A stretch of DNA of 64,000 bases from Dugong dugon (taxonomy: Eukaryota > Chordata > Mammalia > Sirenia > Dugongidae): positions 141,702,736-141,766,735 of the forward strand of contig CM057463.1 of NCBI GenBank assembly GCA_030035585.1, read 5' to 3'. The translations under genes and the position numbers were made by a program. Under the pieces are notes generated by a model that saw only the letters and a list, made by a program, of their open reading frames with translations, did no database searches and had not been told where the DNA came from. Positions 35,750 through 46,497 of the stretch are shown piece after piece (position 1 is the stretch's first letter; every line of letters starts with the position of its first letter).

Positions 35750-36381
35750 CAGTTTTGTTAGAAGAAACAGTCTGCCCACCACCAGCTGCTTTCTCAAATG
35801 TTCTCTCAGTGGGAGAAGACTGGAGGGTGCCTGCCTTGCAAGTATTTGAATCCCCTGGTTCTCAAAGGGAACTTTGCATAACAGGGAATGAACATACTTT
35901 TGGCTTTCAAAGCAAAAGAAGCAGATTGTTTGCCTTGAGCTAGAGGATGGCAGAAGAGGTTCAGTTTCGCTGACTAAACCTTGTGTGCTTAACGCGAGCA
36001 TGTAGCTTCTTCCCTGCCTGAAAGAGAAAGCAAGAGACTGTTGCTCTCAGTCTGGGGATTGAGAACGATTCACTGACTGTGTTTGAAAATCCCTCTGTTT
36101 TCTATACCTGTGCATTGTCTATCTGGATAAAGCGTATGACTTTTCTCCCTTTCAAGTGGTTGAAGCCATTCAGGGGTTACTGCATTCCGGGAGGCATTCT
36201 GTGCTGCGAGGCTGAGAATACCGCTTTACAGACGGTATCCCTGAAGGAGAAGAGAAACGGCGTTTCTCCCGTTCTGGAACACGAAAGAGACAAAACCGCA
36301 GTTTTGCTGAATAAAAACTATGTTCCCAACAAGTATAAGTTCCCAACACACCGCATGAAAGAGAAGGCAAAATATAGCGTA
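35750..36381 (-). repeat. Isolated diverged satellite monomer inside L1
   Basis: The reverse complement reads as one array-type monomer from just after its start (near the GCTGTATTTTGC block) to ACAAAACT, about 632 bp. Landmarks are all present: GAACGGGAGAAACGCC, GCAGCACAGAATGCC, GCTTTCTCTTTCAGGCAGGG, GGCTTTCAAAGC on the plus strand, and TTCTCCCACTGAGAGAACATT in reverse. It is clearly more diverged than interior array monomers, with a deletion near 36110, and lacks the ~50-bp stretch around the array phase start. It lies about 8.8 kb from the array edge, in the opposite orientation to the array but the same reading direction as its host L1. Confidence 0.95.
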
Positions 36382-37180
36382 GTGGGTGCCTAGATAATAA
36401 GTATGGTTATGTCTTCATGATGGATCGTCCTTTTAATCATTATATAATGCCCATCTTTGTCTTTCATGGTGGATTTTGTATTAAGGTCTATTTTATCTGA
36501 GATTAGTATCTTCACTTCTGCTGTTTTTGGGTACCTGTTTGCTTTATATATTTTTTTCACCCTTTGATTTTTAATAACTTTACATCTTTGTTTCTAAGGT
36601 GTATCTCTCGTAGACAATATAGGATAGATCCTGTTTTTTTATTTATTCTGTCACTCTCTGTCTCTTTATGAATGCATTTAGGCCATTGACATTCCACGCT
36701 ATTATTGATAGATGTGAGTTTATTGCTGTCATTTTGCAGTGCTATTTTTGTGGTGCTGACATTTTCTTTGTTCCTCTTACTCTCCTATACTGAATTCCTT
36801 TTGTTTGTGGGTTTGTTTTTTCATTTCTTTTGTTTTTCTAGATTTTTTTCTTACTGAGACTTTAGGTTTATCTTTTTTCTCTTGATGAGTAGGTGTGTTA
36901 ACTTTCTTTGTGCTTACCTTGAAATCTACCTGTATCTTCCTATGTTTGAACCAGTCTTTTATTACTTGGTATTGCCTTGCCTTCCTCTCCTTTAGAAAGT
37001 TCTATACCTACACCCTTTATTCTGTCTTTTCTTGTTCTGATATTGTTGTCATTTACAGACTAACCTCTCTGGATCCCAGTTGTAAGTCTTTTCGTTTTGA
37101 AAAACCTTGGGAGTTGGTTTCCTAAGTTAGTATCTTGTTGGTGCGACCTTGCATCTTAGATTCAGGCTCTTAATTTCACC
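36382..37180 (-). pseudogene. L1 ORF2 endonuclease start, remnant
   Basis: The plus strand shows the reverse complement of the ORF2 N-terminal region: ATAATGCCCATCTTTGTCTTTC, GTATTAAGGTCTATTTTATC, AAGGTGTATCTCTCGTAGAC and TGTCTCTTTATGAATGCATTTAGGCC on the plus strand. No long frame survives. The region ends at GGGTGCCTAG next to the satellite, in codons that normally lie about 100 residues into ORF2. Confidence 0.7.
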
Positions 37181-37181
37181 A

Positions 37182-37675
37182 TCATATTTGAACGAGAGTT
37201 TCACAAGCTATATTATTCTTGGCTAGCAGTTTTTCTTTCAAGGTTTTATATATGTCATACCATTGTCTTCTTGCCTCCGTGGTTTCTGCCGAGTAGTTAG
37301 AGCTTAGTCTTGTTGTTTCCCCTCTGTATGTGACTTTGTGGTTTTCTTGAGCTGCTCTCAGCATTCTTTCTCTGTCTTTGCTTTTAGCCAGTGTGATTAT
37401 GATATGCCTTGATGATTTTCTTTTGGGGTTTATCCTATACGGGATTCGTTGAGCTTCTTGGATGGTCAGCTTTCCATCTTTCATGACATTAAGGAAGTTT
37501 TCTGTCAGCAATTCTTCAGTGATTCTCTCCGTGTTTTCCGTTTTCTCCCCCTATTCTAGAACTCTGCTCTCTCACAGAGTTTTGCTTTTAAATATATCCC
37601 ACATCATTCTCAGCTTTTCTTCATTTTTCTTAGATCTTTTTTCTCATTTTTTTCCTAAAAAGAGTGCTATCCAAG
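37182..37675 (-). pseudogene. L1 ORF1 C-terminal half, remnant
   Basis: A 109-codon open stretch (37182-37511) contains the conserved C-terminal domain of the L1 RNA-binding ORF1 protein: RIPYRINPKRKSSRHIIITL, then KDRERMLRAAQENHKVTYRG and RLSSNYSAETTEARRQWYDI. The normal role is trimeric nucleic-acid binding and chaperoning in the L1 ribonucleoprotein. The frame breaks upstream, and the gene is split from its N-terminal half by an LTR at 37676. Confidence 0.88.
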
Positions 37676-38182
37676 TGTCTCAGTTATTTAGTGCCACTGT
37701 AACAGAAATACCACAAGTGTATGGCTTTAAGAAACACAAGTTTATTCTCTCACAGTCTAGTAGGCTGAAAGTCCAAATTCAGGGCATTAGCTTCAGGCGA
37801 AGTGTTTTCCTGTCAATTCTGGAGGAAAGTTCTTGTCATCAGTCTTCCCCTGGTCTAGGAGCTCCTCTGTGCAGGAACCCAGATCCAAAGGATGTGCTCT
37901 GCTCCTGGCACTGCTTTCTTGGTGGTATGAGGTGCTCCCTCTCTGCTTGCTTCTCTTTCCTTTTCTATCTTGTAAGATAAGAGGTGGTTCAGGGCACTCT
38001 CCAGGGAAACTGCCTTTATACTGGATCAGCGATGTGACCTCAGTAAAAGTGTTACAATGCCACCCGAATCCTCTTTAACATCAAATTCCAATCACAGAGT
38101 GGAGGGCAACCACACAATACTGGGTATCATGGCCTAACCAAGTTCACATATATATTTGGAGGACACAGTTCGATCCATGACA
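37676..38182 (-). mobile_element. Solo LTR-like element inserted in L1 ORF1
   Basis: A 507-bp element begins TGTCTCAGTTATTTAGTG and ends CGATCCATGACA (TG...CA termini). It is flanked by CCAAG (37671-37675) and CCGAG (38183-38187), a 5-bp target duplication with one change. On both sides L1 ORF1 continues. The internal layout (AATACCACAAGTGTATGGC, TTTATTCTCTCACAGTCTAG, GGAGGACACAGTTCGATCC) is MaLR-like in reverse orientation. I recognise it as a recurring elephant-type repeat but cannot give its name. Confidence 0.75.
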
Positions 38183-38187
38183 CCGAG

Positions 38188-38640
38188 TATTTGTCTTCAA
38201 TTTTGCTGTTCCTGTCTTCCATCGTTTCAAACTTGATCCTCAGAATGTTTATGACCCTGTCCATTTCTGAAATCTTGTTGTTTATCTTTTGGATTTCTAA
38301 TTACTGTTTTTGTATGATTTCTAGTTGTGAATTAATTTGGACATTTTGTTCATGTGTTATTTTCCTGAATTCTTCTATTGTTTTAGCTGTGTTTTCCATG
38401 ATTTTGACTGCCTTTTCCATGATTTTGTCTATTTTTTCCTCATTCGTGTCTACTTTTTGCTTCAACTCTTGGGTAGCTCTGACTATTAGAGATTTGCATT
38501 CCCTATCAGGTAGTTCTAGTGCCTTTTCTTCTACTGGAAAGCCATCTGGTGTTTTATTTTGATGCCCACTGGAACCATCCTGTCCTGTTTTCTTATGTTT
38601 TCAATTTTCTGCTGTCTTCAGGACATTCAGTAGTTATTTT
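38188..38640 (-). pseudogene. L1 ORF1 N-terminal, coiled-coil half, remnant
   Basis: The plus strand is rich in TTT, TTC and CCAT-type words with repeated CATGATTTTG units. On the minus strand these give Lys/Glu/Ile-rich heptad-like sequence, as expected for the ORF1 coiled coil. Its position directly between the LTR insertion and the L1 5'UTR supports the assignment. The 123-codon plus-strand frame here is a shadow of this region. Confidence 0.65.
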
Positions 38641-38935
38641 CTTTGTTAATTTATTGTAGACTTGTTTGTTCTGTCCCCCTTTTTTGTTTTATTTGGTTAT
38701 GTCTGAGCAAGCGGGCTGTGCGTGCTTTGTTGTTTGCTTGTCTGTGGGCATGAGGTTTTCACCCCCTCGTGCAATGGGCAGAGCCAGTAGCTCAGCTATG
38801 GTGCAGCAGGACAGGTCTCGCTGAAGGGGAGGGGCTAGGATGGGTTGTTTGTAGCATGAACTGTGGCCGACAGGAGTGGGCCGAGGTTCACTGCAGATGG
38901 TGTTTCAGGCCTGGAATGCCGTGATATATAGATGA
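38641..38935 (-). other. L1 5'UTR remnant
   Basis: GC-richer sequence with GAGGTTTTCACCCCCTCGTG, TAGCTCAGCTATGG and GGAGTGGGCCGAGGTTCAC follows ORF1 upstream, as an L1 5'UTR/promoter would. No intact promoter is claimed. Confidence 0.55.
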
Positions 38936-39359
38936 ACCAGGTCTGCCATCCTGAAACTCAGAAACTTGGGGGTGCAGTGTGCTGTTAACAGTTACCAATG
39001 AGACAAACAAAAGGACAAGATCATTTTTGGTATTGAGGAGGGCTATGAAGACAATAAAATAAGGTGGATCACTCGGAGATGTTGAAGCCAAGAACTGATG
39101 ACAGCGTGGGAGCCTTGATCCAGGGGCAGACTGTGCTCCACTCTCATCCTGAGGCACACCTGGGACACAAAGCTGAAGATCCTGACGCAGCTCACGAGAC
39201 CCTACACCACCACCTGGCCCAGGCTCCTTCGCCTACTCCATAGTCAGTTGTGTCCAAACCCAGGGTCACACATAGCCACACTGATTCCCATTGCATTATG
39301 TACCTGATGGATGCTCAGAAGGGACTGCAAAATTGGACTTTCCAGGCTAATGTAACTAT
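38936..39359. other. Unassigned stretch
   Basis: A short piece around 38985-39065 looks faintly like an ancient MIR or L2 fragment. The remainder is unrecognised. A minus-strand open frame at 38888-39157 has no family resemblance. Confidence 0.4.
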
Positions 39360-39830
39360 TTGTTTTTCATAGCAGCCTTCAAGTAGGCTCCTACTCACAG
39401 TGACCTTATGTATAACAGGAGGAAACATTGCCGGTTCCTGGTCTTTAATATGTTTGAGTACATTTTTGCAAGTATTTTATCAGTTGATCTCCTTGAGGGT
39501 TTCCCTTGATTTTGCTGACCTTCTACCAAGCAGGATGTCCTTTTCTAGCGATTAGTCTTTCCTGATGATGTATACAAAGTAAGTGAGCTTTGCACTCTTG
39601 TCATCTTTTCTTCCAAGGAGCATTCTGCTGTAGTTCTTCCAAGATTGATTTGCTCACTTTTCTGACAGTCCACAGTATATTCAATATTCTTCACCAACGT
39701 AATTTGAATGTGCCCATTCTTCTTCGGTCTGGCTTTTTTATTGTCCAGCGTACACATGCATATGAAGTGACTGAAAAGACCGTACAAGCTTCCACTGACT
39801 TCCTCGATGAAATCTGGGACCTGTTCCAAA
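39360..39830 (-). mobile_element. RTE (BovB-like) LINE 3' fragment
   Basis: In reverse it matches the RTE 3' region seen at 51796-52250: AGTATATTCAATATTCTTCACC, CATGCATATGAAGTGACTG and GCATTCTGCTGTAGTTCTTCC. It is more diverged than the large copy at 51.8 kb and 5'-truncated. Small minus-strand frames here are debris of the RTE C terminus. Confidence 0.75.
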
Positions 39831-40284
39831 CCTGATAAAACAGCAACTTCAATTTGAACAGTATCGATAAAACTGCAGAAGGCACCGGCCTGACCTCAGC
39901 AAGGAGCTCTGAGGTTGACTTTCGAAAAATAATCACGAAGGAGAAGAATCTTCAACATATCTATACTGGGTCATGATATCCTAAAGTTGACTAGGAAGCA
40001 AAATGCTGTGAAACAAGAAATGGGTTACAATTTGAAGATAAATTTAATCATCTTGACTTGTGATTTGTGTGATATGTTTTGAAATATACCTAAAGTCATA
40101 CAGTTTGGTACAAAAGTTAAAATCTTGCAACTATAAAAAATTGTGGGAGGAGAAAACAAAAATATGTATTGCCCAAGTTGTAAAGAAGTTTATTAATAAA
40201 TTTGAAGAAACTACCAGCATACTGCCATAAAATAGCTCTGAGCAAATTTTTTGTAGTTGCAAGCAGTGAGGCAAACAGATACAT
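39831..40284. other. No recognisable feature
   Basis: AT-rich sequence without a gene or family that I can name. Confidence 0.45.
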
Positions 40285-40790
40285 ATACAACAATGTTCAC
40301 TGCAGCACTATTCACAATAGTCAAATTGTAGAAACATCTCTAATATCCATCCATAGATGAAAGGATAAATAAAATGGGGTACATACATGCAATGGAATAT
40401 TCCTCTGCCATAAAGGGAAATAAACTCCTGAGACATGCCACAGCATGGATGAACCTTGAAAACATGTTAAGTGAAATTAGGCAATCATAAAAAGACAAAT
40501 AATGCAAGGTTTCACTACTATGAAATAGCTAGAATAGGTAAAGGTATAGAGATTAGAGTTTAATAGTGCTAACCAGGGGTGGGAGAGACAGGGAAAGGAG
40601 GAGAGCGTTGCTTATGAAACATAGAGTTTTTCTTTATGAGGTTATGAAATTTGGCAGAGGATACTGGTGATGATTGCACAATATAATTGGTGTAATGTGC
40701 TTTATGAAATCGTACACTTGAAAAACGTTGAATTGGCAAACGTGTTCTTCATATGTTTACAGTTATAATTTTTTTTAAACATTCAAGTTT
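40285..40790 (+). mobile_element. Old L1 3' end (L1M type)
   Basis: Diagnostic L1 3' blocks are CACTGCAGCACTATTCACAA, GGATGAACCTTGAAAACATG, TACTATGAAATAGCTAGAAT and CGTACACTTGAAAAACG. It is ancient and 5'-truncated. Confidence 0.85.
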
Positions 40791-41280
40791 CATCAACTGA
40801 AGTGAATTTTTAGGATTCCTTAAATAATTGAAATCATTATATAAAATGACAAAGCGTTTGGATGTCAATAACACTTGGGACCTTTAGGTTAGGAGTCAAA
40901 TGCTTTAGCCCCTGACCCCCGAGGGCTTCTTCCCAGAAGTGAAGGCAAGAGCAAAAACTGTGTATCCACAGGCACTGCAACCAGGGAACATATGAGTCAG
41001 ATTCAGGACCAGTACGTACCAAACTCCATAAATAGTGCCTCCATATTTTTGCATATGTAAAGTTTGAGGGGTTTGGAGTGAGCAAGTAAAGAATGTCATA
41101 TAAATGATATTAATGTCTAATGGGGTTTCAAAGGAGGAAAATTATATCTGAATTATTACAGAGGGAGGATCCAAAAATCTCCCAAAGCAAATAATTTATT
41201 TCTTTAACCAATGTCATATTTTTTGGCTTCTCAAACTATCAATGAGCAGTATTTTCTTTTCAATATGAAAAGAAAAGAAA
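40791..41280. other. No recognisable feature
   Basis: Unassigned sequence; a minus-strand open frame at 40837-41085 has no recognisable domain. Confidence 0.45.
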
Positions 41281-41442
41281 AAAACCCAAACCTATTGCCC
41301 TCGAGTTGATTCTGACTCATAGCAACCCTATAGGACAGAGTAGAAGTAACGCATAAGGTTTCCAAGGAGGGGCTGGTGGATTCGAACTGCTGACCTTTTG
41401 ATTAGTAGCCAAGCTCTTCACCTCTGTGCCACCAAGGCCCCA
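41281..41442 (-). mobile_element. AfroSINE-like SINE, antisense
   Basis: Reverse order of SINE blocks: CTCGAGTTGATTCTGACTC, AGCAACCCTATAGGACAGAG, GGATTCGAACTGCTGACC and TCACCTCTGTGCCACCA. Close to full length. Confidence 0.9.
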
Positions 41443-41509
41443 CATGTAGAAGACTAATAATTTTATAATAAATAAAAATGAATTTATAATAAATCAAAAT
41501 AAAAAGACG

Positions 41510-41832
41510 CAGCCAATATAGTACATGTATTGAAGAATTAGATCCAGCATGCTCGTTAGAAGTAAGGATGGTGAGACTTCATCTCACATGCTTTGGACAC
41601 GTTATAAGGAGGGAGCAATCCCTGGAGAAGGACATCATGCTTGGTAAAGTAGAGGGTCAGTGAAAGAGAGGAATACCCTTCACGAGATGGGTTGACACAG
41701 TGGCTGCAACAATCGACGTTAACATAGCAATGATTGTGAGGACTGTGCAGGACCTGGCAGTGTTTCCTTCTGTTGTACATGGGGTCACTATGAGTCAGAG
41801 TAGGCTCGACGGCACCTAACAACAACAACAGG
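41510..41832 (+). mobile_element. RTE LINE 3' fragment
   Basis: CTTTGGACACGTTATAAGG, GACATCATGCTTGGTAAAG, GATGGGTTGACACAGTGGC and CACTATGAGTCAGAGTAGG, ending CACCTAACAACAACAACAGG, reproduce the RTE 3' terminus. The tail is the AACAAC-type repeat typical of RTE rather than poly(A). Confidence 0.88.
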
Positions 41833-42358
41833 CAATATAAGCTCATTTTTATTATTCTATTCATTTGCCATAATATTCTGTCAATTTAATATAACATTAT
41901 CTCAGTACTCAATTTTAATACTTATATAGTAACACACCAGTAACAAAGAGTTCTTTCACCTGTTGGTGGTGCTTCTCTACCCACAATTCAGCTACCTTTA
42001 CAGTTGGTTTCCTTTCCTTACACCTACTAACAAGTTAAGCTAGCGGGCAGTGTTTGCTTTATCTCAAAAACTAGCTTTTCCCATAGAAGCTGGTGAGCAG
42101 CAGGTTCAACATTAAGGTTACTCTATCTACAGGTAAGGAGAAATACTTAGCAATAGTGGAGACCTTGAAATTGAAGTCCCTATTGCTGATATCAGGTGCA
42201 CTTATGATATGTCTCATAAGCAGTCAGTTCCTACTGGGTCATTTTCAACTAGCTTGTGGAGCTTCCTAAAACCTGGGGAAAATAGAAATGCTTAGGCCTA
42301 ACCCTAAACATACAAAATCAGAAGTTTTCAAAGATGAGCCCAAAATTGTGCTTTAAGA
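41833..42358. other. No recognisable feature
   Basis: AT-rich unassigned sequence. Confidence 0.45.
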
Positions 42359-42518
42359 AAATGCCCCATGGTGGCACAGTGGTTAAGAGCTGGGTTGCTA
42401 ACCAACAGCTTGGCAGTTCAAATCCACCAGCCACTTCTTGGAAACACTATGGGGCAGTTCTACTCCATCCTATAGGTTTGTTAGGAGTCAGAATCAACTT
42501 GATGGCAATGGGTTTCTT
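42359..42518 (+). mobile_element. AfroSINE-like SINE
   Basis: CATGGTGGCACAGTGGTTAAG, GTTCAAATCCACCAGCC, CTATGGGGCAGTTCTACTCC and GTCAGAATCAACTTGATGGC occur in the expected order. Confidence 0.92.
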
Positions 42519-42881
42519 GGATGGTTGATTCTACACCAAAATACTCTAGTAATAATAGATTCTGTCACCTAGAAGGGCAAAGTTACGCTCCTCTAGTTTC
42601 ACAGGACATCTGTCTATCAAAACTGGGAAGCATCTTAGACGCTCAGAATTTTCATAATGTGATTGACTTCAGACACATAAAGATGGATTCCTGGGAGACA
42701 AAAGGAGTCACACAATAAGGTAAATAAAAGAGTTCACAAGTTTGAGTTCTACATTTTGGGGTTGTCTCAACCAAAGGTTTGCAAGAAATAAGATCAGGGG
42801 ATCTCTAGGAGGCTTTTACACCAAAAGTGTAAGGCTGACTCACTACCCTTATTTTGAATTATAAAGAGCAAGTATAGATAA

Positions 42882-43070
42882 GGAACCCTGGTGGCACAGT
42901 GCTTGGCTGCTAATTGAATGGGCAGCGGTTTGATACCCTAGCTCGTCTCAGAAGAAAGATGTGGAAGTCTGCTTCTGTAAAAATGTACATCCTTGGAAAC
43001 CCATGGGCAGCTCTACTCTTTCCTATGGGGTCGCTAGGAGTCAGAATTGATTCAACAGCAATGGTTTTTG
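42882..43070 (+). mobile_element. AfroSINE-like SINE, longer variant
   Basis: GGAACCCTGGTGGCACAGTG head, then a middle insert with AGAAGAAAGATGTGGAAGTC that is absent from the shorter SINEs, then the usual CTATGGGGTCGCTAGGAGTC. The same longer form is seen at 57277-57488 (reverse) and 62073-62280, so two subfamilies are present. Confidence 0.9.
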
Positions 43071-43774
43071 CTTGTTTTTTGTTTTCCCATCCCTCTTGCT
43101 ATTCCCTGCTATTCGCTCCCTAACTTCTCTACTTCCTCTATGAGACCTTATTGCAATTATCCAGGTCTTCACTAATAATCTGTCACGGTAGACAATGATC
43201 TTGCTAGTGAGACTGTCTACCACAGAGCAAATCATTGCTGAATGAATTAAGGTATTTTATTAATTCATGTCTATACATAAGGTAGGGGTGTAAAACTTTT
43301 AGGAAAAATACATTTACAGGGAAATAAACTCACTAATAACTGATGCAGAATCCTAAAATCTGGCAAGGTCTGCTAAACTGACATTAGGAGATCCAAGGCA
43401 CATCTACATCTGGGGCTTCTGTAGGGAAGCATTGCTCATTTTTCATTCAAACTGATCAAGTAATAGTGTAATAAACTCTTGTTGGTGCAAACTTCTATCT
43501 TTTGACTCGGGTGGAACTTCCATGTTTGTAAGACTGTTCTCCTCATAGACTGCTAACATAGAGTTTTCTGGTAGTGCAACATCCACCACTGAACTCCGTG
43601 ATTCCTGTTAATTTGAAAAATAAGAACAGAGCTATAGATTTCTTTCAGATGCAGAATTCATATTTATTAAAATATTTTTGCTATTATGTTCTTTACCAAT
43701 TTGCTTCTCTGTGATTTGGAGAGACTTTGCTTGAAAAATGAGTCCAAGGTGCTGCAGTGTGATTGTTTACATTG
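43071..43774. other. No recognisable feature
   Basis: Unassigned sequence between a SINE and the left LTR of the ERV-like element. Confidence 0.45.
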
Positions 43775-44514
43775 TGTGGTCTTTCTAGCCATGGTCTTGT
43801 AACTTCCACCCAGATGCTTGGATGGGAGTGTGTAATAGGGCAGTTGTGGCCCACCAAGGGGATTGGTCAGTTTTGCCTTAAAAGAGAGCTAATTCCAGAG
43901 CAGAGAGGAGATCCAACCACCACCAAGGAAGAACAGCCAGGAGCAGAGAACGCATCCTTTCGACCTGATATCCTTGAGCTGAGCAGCTCCTGGAAGCAGA
44001 AAACAGTGAGAGAGAGAGAGAGAGCAAGCTGTTACCCTGAAGATGATGAGAAGCGGTGGCAGGAGAGACCCGGCAGCAGAGATCTGGCAGCAGGAAACAG
44101 TGCGGTGGACTTCCAGGCCAATGGAGAGAGAAAACTGAGTACCTCTGAGGAGAGGCCTAGGGTCAGGGAGAGCTGTGCCTTTTAGCACGTTTGGGAAGAG
44201 GTTGTCCTGATGAAAGAAGTGTATTCTGAGTGTCATTGAGCCTGAATAGTAACTATCACTTCACTAATAAGCCCCATAATCATGAGTATAGTCAGTGAGT
44301 TCTGTGTGGCCATTACAATGGCTTATCAACCCAGCAGAGAACTAGAGAGTGCTGTGTGAGGGATGGCTGCTGTCAGAATTAGTAAAGATGGTGGACTGAG
44401 GTTACTTATCTGATCTCCACATCATGGAAGTCAGTCTTGCACTGTATATCTCGGTTCTCCTTCCCTCTTGTGGGGTTGGAGGAGGTCAGACACTGCCTCT
44501 AAGCAGTTTGTACA
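43775..44514 (+). repeat. Left LTR of the ERV-like element
   Basis: It runs from TGTGGTCTTTCTAGCC to AGCAGTTTGTACA, with the expected TG...CA ends. It includes a polypurine GA run at about 44009-44024. A likely poly(A) signal variant (CTAATAAGCCCC) lies near 44263. The open frame at 43763-44185 follows the GA- and CAG-rich LTR sequence and is not a gene. Confidence 0.85.
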
Positions 44515-44516
44515 GT

Positions 44517-44536
44517 TGGCGTCAGAAGCAGGATTC
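44517..44536 (+). promoter_or_regulatory. Degenerate primer binding site, tRNA-Leu type
   Basis: TGGCGTCAGAAGCAGGATTC lies 2 bp after the left LTR. It matches the complement of a tRNA-Leu 3' end (TGGTGTCAGAAGTGGGATTC) at 17 of 20 positions. Leucine tRNA priming is the hallmark after which ERVL elements are named. Confidence 0.7.
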
Positions 44537-46497
44537 TTTGCCATGGCTCCAGACTTATGAAAGCATAGAACTTAGTAAGAGAAAGAATGAAGGGGCTTGG
44601 GAAGAGAAACATTTCATTCTTGGATGGTTGCTTTGGTTGTTGCTACCTGTAATGCCTGAAAAGTTGCACTTGGAGTGGTCTGGAGCAAATGCCAGACCAG
44701 ATAAGCAGGAGGATTGATAAGGGGCCAGGATCTTCTGGTTCCAAGGAGCCAGAGGCCCAAGGTCATTTTCATGGGTCATATGAATGGGAAGATAGTTCAG
44801 GTGTAGAGAAGAGTAAACTGGAATGTTTTGAAAGGGTTACGTGTTTAGGATTATGCATTTATCTGAATGTACTAAGGATATTGAATGTTTCCCCTACCTC
44901 AGGTTGTAATGCAGACCTAAATGCATGCTAGAAATGAATACTGGGTATTATGGATTATAGATAATGTGTAACTCTGCCTTCAGCCAATACTTGATTGGAT
45001 ATGCTAAAAGAGGAAAGGGAAACACAGGCTGTTGATTTGAATGTAGTAGCCCTGTGTATAGAGTGAGGGCTTAGGTTGAAAACCTGAGCCCCACCTATAT
45101 TTTCATTTGAAAAGACAGGCAGAACCACCTAGAACTGCTGAGAGAACAGAAGATTTGCAACTGAAACAAGGATCTGCAGAAAAAAGTGACCGTCTGTTTT
45201 TTGAATTTCAAGCAAGTGGTTTGCTGTTGGATGCACCGAGGCAGGAAAAGTCAGTGTCCATCAGAAAGAGTCCCCTTTCAGGCCTGGAAGTTAAAGGGAG
45301 TTGGCAAGTAGACAGCTTGGTCTGCTCCCTTCTGGTGACCACCTGGATCCTCCAATGAATGGAAGTGGAGGAAGTACCGCAATAAATAGATGGGCTGTGT
45401 TTGGACATGTTCCATTGTCTCCTGTCGATCTAGCCCACTGGGGCTAGAGATGAGAGAGAGAAGAAAGGCTGGCTGGTCAGAAGTGAAAGGAGTTGTTAGA
45501 CTCCTGAAGTTTACAGGTGGAACATACTGACCTAGCGCAAGGGGGCTAAGGCTGAGAGTGTTTGAAGGGGCTGACTGAATTGCTGGGAGGTGTGTGTGAA
45601 CTCTCGAGCCTGAGGCTGCTATCCATTGTAACCTAGCTTGGATGGCTAGGGATGAGCTGACCAGAACCCGACCGAATGAAAAGGAAGATGTTGGAAACCG
45701 TGAGGCTGGTGTTGACTGCTGCAATTTGATGACTTCCTCTGCAGTGGACTTTGCTCAGGGATGCAGATGCTCAAAGTCCCAACCAGAACAGAAGATTCTT
45801 CAAGACCAAGGAACATGGTCTTCAGAGTACTAGTTTGATAGGGATGGACAATTTAAACATTGGCTATCTAAAACAGGGGGCAGATAAAGGCATGAAGTGA
45901 CTGGCTTGCACGCTTTCCTGAGCATGCTTACATTAAATGAGGAGGACAAGGGAAGACCTCCATTGAATAGATTTCTCTTTTCCTGATGGGTCTGGGGAAG
46001 AGAGGGTGGGGAAGATGCTGATAGGATTATATGATTCAGCTGTTGAGTGTTGATTGTTAACAGGGTTGATTGTGATCGTAAAAACTGTAGTTGTAGAAAC
46101 TGTAAGTGTGAAAGAGTGGACTAAGAGGGAGGCACTGCTGGACTGAAGTGCAGTGACTGGACCTAAAGCCCCTTGAAAGTTTTGCTATGCTGATCCATTG
46201 TGAGGCTCAGAGCAAGGGAATAATCTTCTCTCACTTAATTTTACTGGAGACCAGAAAGTGTGAAGACGAAGTGACTTTTGGAGAAGCTGACCAGATCAGA
46301 TGAACACTTGCAGCAGACCTGAATGGCTGGGACCTGTGTAACCTCACCCTGTGGACTCTTTGCCCTAGTGAAAGACTAATTATTAATGACTGTTTTGGAC
46401 TGGTAAAATGATTGGGAGGTGGAAGTTATCCTCCAAATATGAAAGAACCATGGCTAGAAAAGCCAGGGGGTGGCCTGTGTTGTAATTGACTGTTTTC
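44537..46497 (+). other. Interior of the ERV-like element
   Basis: 1.96 kb of non-coding sequence. I find no gag, protease, reverse transcriptase or integrase motif in any frame, and the short open frames (for example 44424-44717 and the minus-strand 45278-45724) show no family resemblance. AGCCAGGGGGTGG near 46461 is the only purine-rich candidate for a polypurine tract, but it lies about 30 bp from the right LTR. Mobility would have depended on enzymes supplied by another element. Confidence 0.6.

Larger units (their letters stand above)
34031..38935 (-). mobile_element. L1 LINE, minus strand, rearranged and carrying three insertions
   Basis: Read on the minus strand, the order is 5'UTR (about 38935-38640), ORF1 (38600-37182, split by an LTR), the start of the ORF2 endonuclease (about 37180-36382), a satellite monomer (36381-35750), and the 3' end with the long 3'UTR (35749-34031), which is broken by a short nested L1 3' piece. 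About 3 kb of ORF2 is missing at the satellite. The 3'UTR carries the same blocks as the L1 at 26974-29040, for example GGGTGTCCGGGAGCCATAC on the plus strand. The 5' boundary is uncertain. Confidence 0.85.

Noticed and set aside
37462..37980. 172-codon plus-strand frame as a gene
   Set aside because: It lies antisense to L1 ORF1 and then runs into the inserted LTR; its content is a shadow of those two repeats.
38191..38562. Hydrophobic 123-codon plus-strand frame as a membrane protein
   Set aside because: It is the antisense of the L1 ORF1 coiled-coil region; Phe/Ser/Ile richness comes from A-rich L1 coding sequence read backwards.
43763..44185. 140-codon plus-strand frame as a gag remnant
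   Set aside because: It lies entirely within the left LTR, upstream of the primer site, where no viral gene is expected.
45278..45724. 148-codon minus-strand frame as a gene
   Set aside because: It is antisense in the ERV-like interior, without a domain or codon pattern that I recognise.
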